The notes beneath the pieces were generated by a model. It worked only from the letters and a program-made list of their open reading frames with translations, was not told the DNA's origin and searched no databases. The translations under genes were made by a program, and so were the position numbers. 63,680 nucleotides of DNA, from the NCBI GenBank assembly GCA_963925495.1, contig CAWUST010000020.1, positions 1-63,680 of the forward strand, given 5' to 3'. Source of the stretch: UBA2108 sp963925495. GTDB taxonomy: Bacteria; Bacteroidota; Bacteroidia; Flavobacteriales_G; Salibacteraceae. The number at the start of each line of letters is the position of its first letter. Positions within the stretch are counted from its first letter, which is position 1. Shown here in pieces: positions 37,338-45,483 of this stretch.

Positions 37338-38678
37338 ATGTTTGAAAGTTTATCGGAACGGTTAGAACGTTCGTTCAAAATACTAAAGGGACAAGGTTCC
37401 ATTACTGAAATAAATGTTGCTGAAACCCTTAAAGATGTTCGCCGTGCATTATTAGATGCCGATGTAAACTACAAAGTTGCAAAACAATTTACCGACGAAA
37501 TAAAAGAAAAGGCGCTTGGGGCTAATGTATTAAATGCATTAAAGCCTAGTGAGTTAATGGTTAAGATCACCCATGATGAGCTAGCTAAACTCATGGGAAC
37601 TGAGCAAGTGGAAATGAACTTGCAAGGAAACCCCGCCGTAATTTTAATGGCAGGTTTACAAGGTTCTGGTAAGACCACACACTCCGGGAAATTAGCTCAT
37701 TTCGTTAAAACCAAAAAAGGTAAAAAGCCACTTTTGGTAGCATGCGATGTATATCGTCCTGCAGCAATTGATCAGCTTCATGTAGTTGGAGAACAAATTG
37801 GAGTTGAAGTTTTTAGTGACAAAGAGAATAAAAGTCCAGTTGATATTGCGAGAAAAGCGCTTGAGCATGCTCGCCAAAACTCATTTAATGTTGTTATTGT
37901 TGATACAGCTGGTCGTTTGGCTATTGATGAGAAAATGATGCAAGAAATTGCAGACATTAAAAGTGCCGTAAATCCGGATGAAACCTTGTTTGTGGTAGAT
38001 GCCATGACTGGGCAAGATGCTGTGAATACAGCAAAAGAGTTTAATGATCGTTTAGATTTTGACGGGGTTATTCTTACCAAACTAGATGGAGATACTCGTG
38101 GTGGTGCTGCTCTGTCAATACGCACTGTAGTTGATAAACCCATTAAGTTCGTGGGTATGGGCGAAAAAATGGACGCTCTCGATGTTTTTCACCCAGATAG
38201 AATGGCCGATCGTATTTTGGGCATGGGTGATATCGTTTCGTTAGTTGAAAGAGCACAAGAACAATTTGACGAAGAAGATGCCAGAAAACTTCAAAAGAAA
38301 ATTGCTAAGAACCAATTTAATTTCAATGATTTTTTAAAGCAGATTCAGCAAATCAAAAAAATGGGTAACATTAAAGATTTGGCTGGAATGATACCCGGTA
38401 TGGGCAAGGCAGTTAAAAACATGGACATAGATGACGATGCTTTTAAATACATAGAGGCAATTATCTTTTCTATGACAGATCAAGAACGAGAAAATCCATT
38501 GCTTATTAATGGAAGCCGTAAAAAACGTATCGCAAAAGGATGTGGTAGAGATGTTAATGAAGTGAATAAACTAATTAAACAATTCATGGAAACCCGAAAA
38601 ATGATGAAACTAATGTCTAATAAAGGGAATATGGCCAAAATGATGTCCGGAATGAATATGCCCGGAATGGGGAAGTAG
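37338..38678 (+). CDS. ffh: Signal recognition particle protein (SRP54 homologue)
   Basis: 446 residues. N domain about 1-90, then the GTPase domain with G1 GLQGSGKTTHSGKLA near residue 104, G3 DTAGRL near residue 189 and G4 TKLDGDTRGGAALS near residue 246. A methionine-rich M domain (about 300-446) has IPGMGKAVKNMDIDD and the MTDQERENP helix, and ends in a Met/Gly tail. It targets nascent membrane proteins to FtsY and the Sec translocon. ATG start. The T-T-H-S in the P-loop, where T-T-T-A-A-K is usual, is a small variation. Confidence 0.97.
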   Translation: MFESLSERLERSFKILKGQGSITEINVAETLKDVRRALLDADVNYKVAKQFTDEIKEKALGANVLNALKPSELMVKITHDELAKLMGTEQVEMNLQGNPAVILMAGLQGSGKTTHSGKLAHFVKTKKGKKPLLVACDVYRPAAIDQLHVVGEQIGVEVFSDKENKSPVDIARKALEHARQNSFNVVIVDTAGRLAIDEKMMQEIADIKSAVNPDETLFVVDAMTGQDAVNTAKEFNDRLDFDGVILTKLDGDTRGGAALSIRTVVDKPIKFVGMGEKMDALDVFHPDRMADRILGMGDIVSLVERAQEQFDEEDARKLQKKIAKNQFNFNDFLKQIQQIKKMGNIKDLAGMIPGMGKAVKNMDIDDDAFKYIEAIIFSMTDQERENPLLINGSRKKRIAKGCGRDVNEVNKLIKQFMETRKMMKLMSNKGNMAKMMSGMNMPGMGK

Positions 38679-38820
38679 TTTTTTAATTTTTAGTGTTGAA
38701 TGTTGAGTTTTGAATGTTGGAGGATAAAAAGCTGGAGTCTTCATGCAATGTCCTTTTCTCTTTAATCCTTTGCCTCGAAAATTTTCGGGGTTGAGGGGAA
38801 TAATAAAAGAAAGAAACCAT
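38679..38820 (+). repeat. Degenerate intergenic repeat, copy 2 (downstream of ffh)
   Basis: Begins right after the ffh stop: TTTTTTAATTTTTAG, GTTGAATGTTGAG, a purine-rich GGAGGATAAAAAGC section, then CTCTTTAATCCTTTGCC, TTTTCGGGGTTGAGGGGAA and AAAAGAAAGAAA. It has the same order of elements as 36979-37172, so ffh sits between two diverged direct copies. Confidence 0.5.
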
Positions 38821-38900
38821 AGGCTAAAACCGCATAAATCAAAAAATCAATCTTAAAATTATAGCATCATTGTTTACTTTAGCCACCCAAATTTTAGACT

Positions 38901-39776
38901 ATGATTTTATTGGATGGAAAGGCTACCTCAAATGCCATTAAAGAAGAAATTGCAAAAGAAGTAGAGAAGATAGTAAGTGCGGGAAAGAAAGTCCCCCATT
39001 TGGCTGCTGTACTTGTTGGAGAGGACGGGGCAAGCCAAACGTATGTAAACTCAAAAGTTAAGTCTTGCGAAAAAGTTGGTTTTAAATCTACCTTGGTTCG
39101 ATTGTCAGCCGAAACTACAGAAGAAGAACTGCTCAAAACCATTGAAGATTTAAATTCTAATGATGACATTGATGGGTTTATCGTTCAACTGCCATTACCA
39201 AAACACATAAATGAAGACAAGGTCACTTTAGCCGTGGCTCCTGGGAAAGATGTAGACGGATTTCATCCTGAAAATGTTGGAAGAATGAGTTTAGGTTTAA
39301 CTACTTTTTTACCTGCTACTCCTAATGGAATTATGGAAATGTTAGGTCGTTTTAATATTGAAACATCGGGTAAAAATTGTGTAGTTATCGGACGAAGTAA
39401 CATAGTTGGTACGCCAATGTCAATTCTTATGTCTCGAAATACAAACCCTGGAAACGCCACCGTAACTTTGGCGCACAGCCGAACTAAGAACTTGGCCGAA
39501 ATTACTCGAAGAGCCGATATTATAATTGTTGCTATTGGTAAACCTAGATTTTTAACTGTCGATATGGTAGGCGAAGGTGCTGTAGTAGTTGACGTTGGAA
39601 TCCACAGAATAGAAGATGCAAGCAAAAAATCTGGTTTTCGTTTGGTTGGAGATGTAGATTACGATAACGTAGCTCCAAAATGTTCTGCTATTTCTCCAGT
39701 TCCGGGAGGAGTAGGGCCAATGACAATTGCTTCTTTATTGCAAAACACATTGAAAGCGATTTCGATGCAGCATTGA
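38901..39776 (+). CDS. folD: Bifunctional methylenetetrahydrofolate dehydrogenase / methenyl-THF cyclohydrolase
   Basis: 291 residues. LAAVLVGEDGASQTYVNSKVKSCEKVG at about residues 35-61 has the catalytic Y-x-x-x-K. GFIVQLPLPKHI near residue 94, KDVDGFHPENVGRM near residue 117, VVIGRSNIVGTPMSILM near residue 160 (NADP site) and PVPGGVGPMTIASLL near residue 268 are the family's signature segments. It interconverts one-carbon tetrahydrofolates in the cytoplasm. ATG start. Intact and isolated between the ffh repeat and the MBOAT gene. Confidence 0.97.
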   Translation: MILLDGKATSNAIKEEIAKEVEKIVSAGKKVPHLAAVLVGEDGASQTYVNSKVKSCEKVGFKSTLVRLSAETTEEELLKTIEDLNSNDDIDGFIVQLPLPKHINEDKVTLAVAPGKDVDGFHPENVGRMSLGLTTFLPATPNGIMEMLGRFNIETSGKNCVVIGRSNIVGTPMSILMSRNTNPGNATVTLAHSRTKNLAEITRRADIIIVAIGKPRFLTVDMVGEGAVVVDVGIHRIEDASKKSGFRLVGDVDYDNVAPKCSAISPVPGGVGPMTIASLLQNTLKAISMQH

Positions 39777-39819
39777 ATGGGTTATTATAGAAATGTCATG
39801 ATAGTTTAAGTAAATTGAG

Positions 39820-41232
39820 ATGATTTTTAATTCTTTAGAATTTCTAGTTTTTGCTATTTTATTTTTTCTTCTTTGGCCTTTATTTAGAAGGAAGGACAAT
39901 TCTCGTTGGGGATTTATTGTAATTGCAAGTTTTGTTTTTTATGGTTGGTGGGACTGGCGTTTTTTATTTTTAATAGTTGCTTCAGGATTAATTGATTACC
40001 TGTGTGGAAGCTTAATCATGTCCAGGCCTAGTAAGAAAAAAGTATTCTTGATTCTTTCCTTGGTTGGAAACCTAGGATCTCTCTCTATTTTTAAATACAG
40101 TAGTTTTTTCGCGAAAATACTAGAGGATGTCTTTTTGGTATTTAGTTTAAAAGTTGATCTGGGTAATACCATTCCAGAGTTTGCATTAATATTACCTGTA
40201 GGTATTAGTTTTTATACTTTTCAATCCCTTAGTTATACAATCGATATTTATAAAGGAAATCTTAAACCTACTAAAAACATATTGCATTTTTTTAGTTATT
40301 TAAGCATGTTTCCTCAATTAGTAGCTGGTCCTATAGTCCGAGCAAGAGATTTTTTATATCAATTAGAAACTTATAAAATCCCAACGTCTATTCAAAAATG
40401 GAATGGTGTGAAATTAATAGTATATGGTCTATTTCAAAAAATGGTGATTGCCGATAATTTGTCTTTTTTAATCGATTCAGCCTTTGAGAATAAATCTCCA
40501 TACGATAGTTCCTTGTTTTGGTGGGTAGTGATGTTAGGTTTCTCATTTCAGATTTATGCTGATTTTTCTGGTTATAGCCTTATTGCTAGGGGGCTTGCTA
40601 AATTAATGGGCTATCATTTTAAAATGAACTTTAACCATCCTTATATTTCTAAAAGTTTAAGAGAGTTCTGGACACGATGGCATATTTCATTATCTTCTTG
40701 GTTTAGAGATTATGTTTATATTCCATTAGGTGGATCTAGAAAGGGAAAATGGATGTCCATTACGTTTTTAAGCATTACAATGCTTCTTTCGGGACTGTGG
40801 CATGGAGCGAATTACACTTTTATTATTTGGGCTGCTCTACATGCATTCTTTCTCGCGTTCGAGCGGATTACTAAATGGCCAAAGCGAATAAATAAGTTTT
40901 ATGGAATTAGCATTATAATTGTTTTTGTTCAAGCTCTTCTAGGTTGGGTGTATTTCAGAGCAAGTGATGTTAGCCAGGCTAATTTAATAGTATTTAAACT
41001 ATTTAGTTTTCAATTTTCTGATTTACATTTCCTTACCCATTACTTTAATTCTGTCGTAGTTGTTTTATTGGCAGTAATTGTTGAATCCTTAATTTTTATC
41101 CGAAAAACAAATCGAAAAGCAGCAATTTGGTTTAAAAAAGGCAATTTTGATGTCTTTCTCGTTTCTCTAGGCATAGTGGCTATATTAATGTTCAGGGGTG
41201 AAGGAAAGCAGTTTATCTATTTTCAATTTTAA
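39820..41232 (+). CDS. MBOAT family O-acyltransferase (AlgI-like)
   Basis: 470 residues, about 11 membrane segments. LPVGISFYTFQSLSYTIDIYKG near residue 126, the FPQLVAGPIVRA region near residue 166, FWTRWHISLSSWFRDYVYIPLGGSRKG near residue 284, and LLSGLWHGANYTFIIWAALHA with the catalytic His at about residue 328 are the AlgI/MBOAT hallmarks. These proteins move acyl groups across the inner membrane for O-acylation of surface polysaccharides. ATG start. The stop overlaps the next ATG by one base (TAATG), so it is coupled to the SGNH-like partner. Confidence 0.92.
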   Translation: MIFNSLEFLVFAILFFLLWPLFRRKDNSRWGFIVIASFVFYGWWDWRFLFLIVASGLIDYLCGSLIMSRPSKKKVFLILSLVGNLGSLSIFKYSSFFAKILEDVFLVFSLKVDLGNTIPEFALILPVGISFYTFQSLSYTIDIYKGNLKPTKNILHFFSYLSMFPQLVAGPIVRARDFLYQLETYKIPTSIQKWNGVKLIVYGLFQKMVIADNLSFLIDSAFENKSPYDSSLFWWVVMLGFSFQIYADFSGYSLIARGLAKLMGYHFKMNFNHPYISKSLREFWTRWHISLSSWFRDYVYIPLGGSRKGKWMSITFLSITMLLSGLWHGANYTFIIWAALHAFFLAFERITKWPKRINKFYGISIIIVFVQALLGWVYFRASDVSQANLIVFKLFSFQFSDLHFLTHYFNSVVVVLLAVIVESLIFIRKTNRKAAIWFKKGNFDVFLVSLGIVAILMFRGEGKQFIYFQF

Positions 41233-42161
41233 TGATGGGGAATAAAACTAAAATATATTTCAGTTTGCTATTAGCTTGTGTTTTGTACATTTCATTAAAA
41301 ATTATCCTCCCACAGTCTGATGTTACAGAAATGAAGGAAAACTCATTTTGGTTAAAGAAAACGCTTGATAATTCAACTTATAATGTGGTGGTAGGTGGCG
41401 ATTCTAGAATTTACCGTGGAATTAACCCCAGTAGAATTGAAGAGAACTTCAAAGAGAACATTACAGCAATTAATTTAGGCTATTCTAGTGCTGGGTATAG
41501 CGCTCAATACTTAAATTTTTTAGAAAGTAGACTTGATCCAAATTCCAAGTATAAAATAATGCTTCTTGGTGTTACTCCCCATAGTTTAGTGGAAAAGGCA
41601 GCTGAAAATGAGCACCTTAATGAATGTATAAATAAAGGGAAATTTGAATATCACAAGTCAGTTTTTTTTGAAGAATTCCTTTTATTTTTCACCACTTACA
41701 GTCCAGCTAGATTAACTCAAATAGAGGACGTAGAAAATAATTTAGAAGCCGAAACTGATGGAGTACAAGAAACCTACCTCAGTAACGGATGGGTAAAATG
41801 CCATAAGACAAAAATTGATTCTTCAGAAGCCATTAAGAGCTATATCAAAACTTTTAAAACGAATAAATTTGATTCTTTGGTTTTTGAGGATATGCTAAAC
41901 GCTCTACAAAGGATTAAAGAAAATGGAGTACATATATACTGGTTTAGACCACCTTGTGCGTTTGAAATGAAAATGTTAGAAAATGAGCAAAGTGGATTCA
42001 ATGAAGAATATGTTAAAACAGAACTGACTAAACTTGGTGTTTTATGGTTAAATTTTGAGGATACTACTTTTGTTTCTTATGATGGGAGTCATTTGCAAGA
42101 TTATTCAGCAGATCAATTATCGAAAATGGTTGGTGTTGAGTTGAATAAGCAAGAGAATTAA
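41232..42161 (+). CDS. Membrane-anchored SGNH/AlgJ-like O-acyltransferase partner (probable)
   Basis: 309 residues with one N-terminal membrane anchor (about residues 8-27) and an extracytoplasmic domain. VVVGGDSRIYRGINP near residue 52 supplies a GDS-type nucleophile Ser (S58), INLGYSSAGYSAQY near residue 80 fits block II, and YDGSHL (D284, H287) fits the C-terminal D-x-x-H pair. This is the SGNH-hydrolase layout used by AlgJ/AlgX/PatB-type acyltransferases. It is coded with and overlaps the MBOAT gene, the usual pairing in which MBOAT exports the acyl group and the SGNH protein transfers it. The family call rests on motifs only. Confidence 0.7.
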   Translation: MMGNKTKIYFSLLLACVLYISLKIILPQSDVTEMKENSFWLKKTLDNSTYNVVVGGDSRIYRGINPSRIEENFKENITAINLGYSSAGYSAQYLNFLESRLDPNSKYKIMLLGVTPHSLVEKAAENEHLNECINKGKFEYHKSVFFEEFLLFFTTYSPARLTQIEDVENNLEAETDGVQETYLSNGWVKCHKTKIDSSEAIKSYIKTFKTNKFDSLVFEDMLNALQRIKENGVHIYWFRPPCAFEMKMLENEQSGFNEEYVKTELTKLGVLWLNFEDTTFVSYDGSHLQDYSADQLSKMVGVELNKQEN

Positions 42162-42402
42162 AACTTTGAACACGCTTTATTGTTTATTCTATCTTGACAT
42201 TCGCCAAATGCTTTCTTTTATTGCTAAACTGGGTTTAAGTAGTTCCATAAATAAAAAACATGTACTAGCTTTAAGCATATATAAAATATAAGACCCTTGT
42301 TAAATTGGTTGGAAATTTAATCGTACAAATGCTAACAGCCAACTACAAAGTAAATGCTAGGATTACGTATATTGGAACTGTATGATACGAACAAACGATA
42401 GA

Positions 42403-42755
42403 ATGAAAACTAAAGTTTGGATTTGCCAAATTCGGACAGGTATTCTTATCGAGCAACATTATTGCTTGCTGAAAAAGGGCATGGGGTAATTCCGTTTGGT
42501 AAAAGAAAGGGGAGTATTGAATCGCATAAAATAATAAATGAGTTTCCTAGTTCACTTCCAATTCATACGGTTACGATGTAAATGAATTCTGAAAGGCAAA
42601 AGGTATTGCACGACCAGATACTTATGCTCAATCCAAAACGAATTATTTTTAATCCCTCTGCTGAAAGTGAAGAGCTGATGCAAAAAGCAAACAAACAAGG
42701 AATAGAAACTGAAAATGCTTGTACTCTAGTAATGTTGAATTTAGGAGTTTTTTAG
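42403..42755 (+). pseudogene. Decayed CoA-binding domain protein (YccU-like)
   Basis: The gap after the SGNH gene holds a recognisable CoA-binding (Rossmann) protein gene. ATG at 42403 begins MKTKV. A short deletion/frameshift removes the glycine-rich loop at about 42420-42428. The frame then reads DRYSYRATLLLAEKGHGVIP, FGKRKGSIESHKIINEFP and LPIHTVTM to an in-frame TAA at 42579-42581. After it come LHDQILMLNPKRIIFNP, KQGIETENACTLVMLNLG and a final TAG at 42753-42755. Intact homologues are about 120 residues, so nearly the whole length is present but with two lesions. The rest of the gap, 42162-42402 and 42756-42973, shows nothing clear. Confidence 0.8.
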
Positions 42756-42973
42756 ATTGGCTATTGAGATTAATTAGTCGGAATGGCTAGCAACGTTTTT
42801 GTTAAGAAGAATGTAAAAACCCAATCCAAAGATCATCTAGAATAAGTTGTTTGTTATCAGCAATTTGAATACATTACTTTTTTATGAAATCAATTAAACA
42901 TATATGCGAAATAAGACAAACTTTTTTAGGGAAGGTTGTGTTAGTTAGTTGTTGAGCCTAATTAAATAAAGAA

Positions 42974-43150
42974 TTGATTAAAAAAATTCTATTCCTTTTC
43001 ATAATTGTATTGACTTCATTCAATATCAATTCACAAAATGTTCCTGAACAACTTGCTTTTTTAATGCCTGAATTATGTTCAAATTCAAACATAAAGGCAT
43101 TAAAACGACCTTTTATACAGACCGTTATAGCATTTAATCAACCAACCTAA
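42974..43150 (+). pseudogene. N-terminal fragment of an exported protein
   Basis: From TTG 42974 the frame reads a signal peptide (LIKKILFLFIIVLTSFNINSQ), a short mature part with one Cys, and TAA at 43148-43150, 58 codons in all. The stop overlaps the last bases of the convergent ribBA gene. The clear signal peptide followed by almost nothing suggests a gene cut off when ribBA was joined here, but a tiny secreted peptide cannot be excluded. Confidence 0.4.
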
Positions 43151-44283
43151 TCAGCCGGAATGGTTTCAACTATTTCTAAACCATAACCAACAATACCCGT
43201 TCTATTTTGAGCTTTATTGCTCATAAGTCGCATTTTGCTTATACCCAAATCGCGAAGTATTTGTGCGCCAACACCATAATCTTTCGAATCCATTTTTATG
43301 CTAAGATCTAGGCTTTCCACATTTCCGTCATTTTCTTCATGACTTTTTTTGTATTGCTTCAGTTTTTCAACCAAACCAATGCCTCTCATTCCTTGCTGCA
43401 TATAAACCACAACCCCTTTTCCTTCTTCATGAATAAATTTAAAGGCTCGCGTTAATAGGGAGGGTTTATCTTGTTTAAAAGCAGTAAAAATATCAGTTAA
43501 GCTACTGCTAGAGTGCATTCTAACCAATACTGGTTCGTCTTCGGTCCAAGTGCCAATGGTAACAGCCAAATGTTCATCGCCGGTTGTAAGTTGGCGATAG
43601 GCAATTAATTTTACTTTTCCATATTCCGAATCAACTTCTATCTCTACTTCACGACTTATTAAACGTTCTTCGCGCATTCTGTAAGCAACCAAATCTTCAA
43701 TAGAAATAATTTTCATATCGAATTTTTTGGCAAGTACTAATAGTTCAGGAACACGCGCCATAGTTCCATCCTCATTCATTATTTCTATCAGAACACCCGC
43801 TGGTTTAAGTCCGGCCAATCGTGCCAAATCAATGGAGGCTTCTGTATGTCCTGTTCTTCTTAATACTCCACCTTCTTTTGCTCGTAGTGGAAAAATATGC
43901 CCTGGTTTTCCAAGGTCTTTTGGGTTTGTATTAGGATCTACTAAGGCTTGAATTGTTTTAGCTCTATCACTTGCGGATATCCCAGTTGTACATCCATGTC
44001 CATTTAAATCAACTGAAACAGTAAATGGAGTGGCATGCAGTGCTGTATTGTCTTGCACCATTAAATCTAAGCCAAGTTCGTTGCATCTTGCTTCTAAAAG
44101 TGGGCAACAAATTAACCCTCTTCCGTGAGTGGCCATAAAATTAACAGCTTCAGGAGTTACATATTCCGCTGCCATTACAAAGTCACCTTCGTTTTCTCGG
44201 TCTTCGTCATCAACTACGATAATAATTTTACCGTGGCGAATGTCTTCAATGGCTTCTTCAATAGTGTTTAATTGTGATGTCAT
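43147..44283 (-). CDS. ribBA: RibBA-type protein: DHBP synthase with degenerate GTP cyclohydrolase II domain
   Basis: 378 residues. Residues 1-200 are an intact 3,4-dihydroxy-2-butanone-4-phosphate synthase: VVDDEDRENEGDFVMAAEY near residue 23, ATHGRGLICCPL near residue 50, and HTEASIDLARLAGLKPAGVLIEIMNEDG near residue 141. The C-terminal part aligns with GTP cyclohydrolase II (VRMHSSSSLTDIF near residue 251, GMRGIGLVEKLKQY near residue 293, DYGVGAQILRDLG near residue 331, VGYGLEIVE). It has no cysteines where the zinc ligands (C-x-C after the G-S-L/R stretch) should be. So the riboflavin pathway step RibB is well supported, RibA activity is doubtful. ATG start. Confidence 0.92.
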   Translation of the reverse strand: MTSQLNTIEEAIEDIRHGKIIIVVDDEDRENEGDFVMAAEYVTPEAVNFMATHGRGLICCPLLEARCNELGLDLMVQDNTALHATPFTVSVDLNGHGCTTGISASDRAKTIQALVDPNTNPKDLGKPGHIFPLRAKEGGVLRRTGHTEASIDLARLAGLKPAGVLIEIMNEDGTMARVPELLVLAKKFDMKIISIEDLVAYRMREERLISREVEIEVDSEYGKVKLIAYRQLTTGDEHLAVTIGTWTEDEPVLVRMHSSSSLTDIFTAFKQDKPSLLTRAFKFIHEEGKGVVVYMQQGMRGIGLVEKLKQYKKSHEENDGNVESLDLSIKMDSKDYGVGAQILRDLGISKMRLMSNKAQNRTGIVGYGLEIVETIPAD

Positions 44284-44445
44284 AGCTTGCTTCTCGTACG
44301 CACAAATTTATTCAAATGCTAGGCTTGGAAATCAAAGAGTTTTCTTTTAATTTTTGCTGTGTTATTAAATAAATTTCAAGTTGTAAAATATACTTATTTG
44401 AAAATTAATTCATGGGATACTACTGCATTATAACAGAGGGTAAAA

Positions 44446-44477
44446 AAAACCTCCACTGTTTTCACAGTGAAGGTTTT
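44446..44477 (-). terminator. Intrinsic terminator of the Cys/Lys-rich peptide gene
   Basis: 14-base stem with one mismatch (44446-44459 against 44464-44477) and a 4-base loop. Read on the reverse strand it ends in a run of eight T (44449 down to 44442), just after the stop at 44499. Confidence 0.85.
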
Positions 44478-44498
44478 AAATATCTTAAGTAAAATAAA

Positions 44499-44732
44499 TT
44501 AAGAAGCTTTTTTAGCTCCGTGACAACATCCACCAGAACCACTTACTTCTTTACCTGAACAACCTTTTTTCTTAGAATCAGAACTTTCGCCTTTTTTCTT
44601 TTTCTTTTTCTTTTCTTTTTTCTCTTTTTCTGTGCTCATTTCTGTATTCACAGAGTTGTTAGCAAATAAAGCCGGACCTGAAAAGCTCACCATTAAACCG
44701 GCAATTGCGAAAATCATCAAATATTTTTTCAT
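44499..44732 (-). CDS. Small exported Lys-rich peptide with Cys-rich C-terminus
   Basis: Start set at ATG 44730-44732, the only one that places the signal peptide (MKKYLMIFAIAGLMVSFSGPALFA) first. The mature part of about 53 residues has an acidic stretch, a long Lys/Glu repeat with a run of seven Lys, then a tail with four Cys (KKGCSGKEVSGSGGCCHGAKK). The G-C and G-G-C-C-H-G groups hint at metal or cofactor binding, but no family is recognised. A strong terminator follows at once, so it is a single-gene unit. Confidence 0.7.
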   Translation of the reverse strand: MKKYLMIFAIAGLMVSFSGPALFANNSVNTEMSTEKEKKEKKKKKKKGESSDSKKKGCSGKEVSGSGGCCHGAKKAS

Positions 44733-44870
44733 CTCTTTAGTTTTTAATTTCTGGCCAAATGTAGTTAGAAACAACAGCCTAAATTGTTAATTTTATGATG
44801 ACTCCCTAGTTTATGTCTTAAAAATCGTGAAAACCCTCTTTGCGATTTGCCAAAACTTATATTTGCGTTT

Positions 44871-45482
44871 ATGAGCATAACCCTGCTAATAATTATTACC
44901 ACAGCATTAATTTCTATAAATGCCTTTAAAAATCGAAGTTTATACCACAAACTCGATTTTAGCCCATATCAGGTAGTTCATAGAAAAGAATGGCATAGGC
45001 TACTTAGTCATGTTTTGTTGCATGGCGATGGAATGCACCTTTTTGTAAACATGTTTGTGCTTTTTAGTTTTGGAAGTTCGGTTGAAAATGCATTTCCAGA
45101 TATTTTTGGGAAAATGGGCATCTTTTATTACTTGCTCTTGTATATTGGAGGTGCCGTATTTGCTTCCTTGCCATCGCTTAAGAAACATGGGAACAATCCA
45201 AGTTACAGTGCAATAGGAGCTTCAGGGGCAGTTGCCGCTGTTTTATTTGCAAGCATTATTTTATATCCTTCAAACGAAATTTATATTCTGTTTATTCCAT
45301 TTGGAATTCCGGCTTTTATTTTTGGCCCACTTTATATTGGTTTCGAGTATTATTTAGATAAAAAAGGAGGCGGAAATGTTGCTCATGATGCACATTATTG
45401 GGGAGCAGTATTTGGGTTTCTGTTTCCAATAATATTAAAGCCAAACTTATTTTTAAACTTTGTAAATCAAATTTTCGGATAA
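44871..45482 (+). CDS. Rhomboid family intramembrane serine protease
   Basis: Start set at ATG 44871, eight codons after an in-frame TTG. 203 residues with six hydrophobic segments. RLLSHVLLHGDGMHLFVNMFVLFSFG holds the H-x-x-x-N loop; the catalytic Ser is in SAIGASGAVAA, and the catalytic His is in VAHDAHYWGAVFGF near the end. It cleaves membrane proteins within the lipid bilayer. The HAD phosphatase gene begins one base after its stop and the aminotransferase follows, so it opens a three-gene operon of otherwise cytoplasmic enzymes. Confidence 0.9.
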   Translation: MSITLLIIITTALISINAFKNRSLYHKLDFSPYQVVHRKEWHRLLSHVLLHGDGMHLFVNMFVLFSFGSSVENAFPDIFGKMGIFYYLLLYIGGAVFASLPSLKKHGNNPSYSAIGASGAVAAVLFASIILYPSNEIYILFIPFGIPAFIFGPLYIGFEYYLDKKGGGNVAHDAHYWGAVFGFLFPIILKPNLFLNFVNQIFG

Positions 45483-45483
45483 T

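Noticed and set aside
37105..37365. Open frame over the ffh start
   Set aside because: It lies mostly in the intergenic repeat, has no protein-like features and overlaps the well-supported ffh start.
42756..42973. Further gene remnant on the reverse strand (a hydrophobic 20-codon frame)
   Set aside because: A single short hydrophobic frame; not enough to tell from chance in AT-rich DNA.
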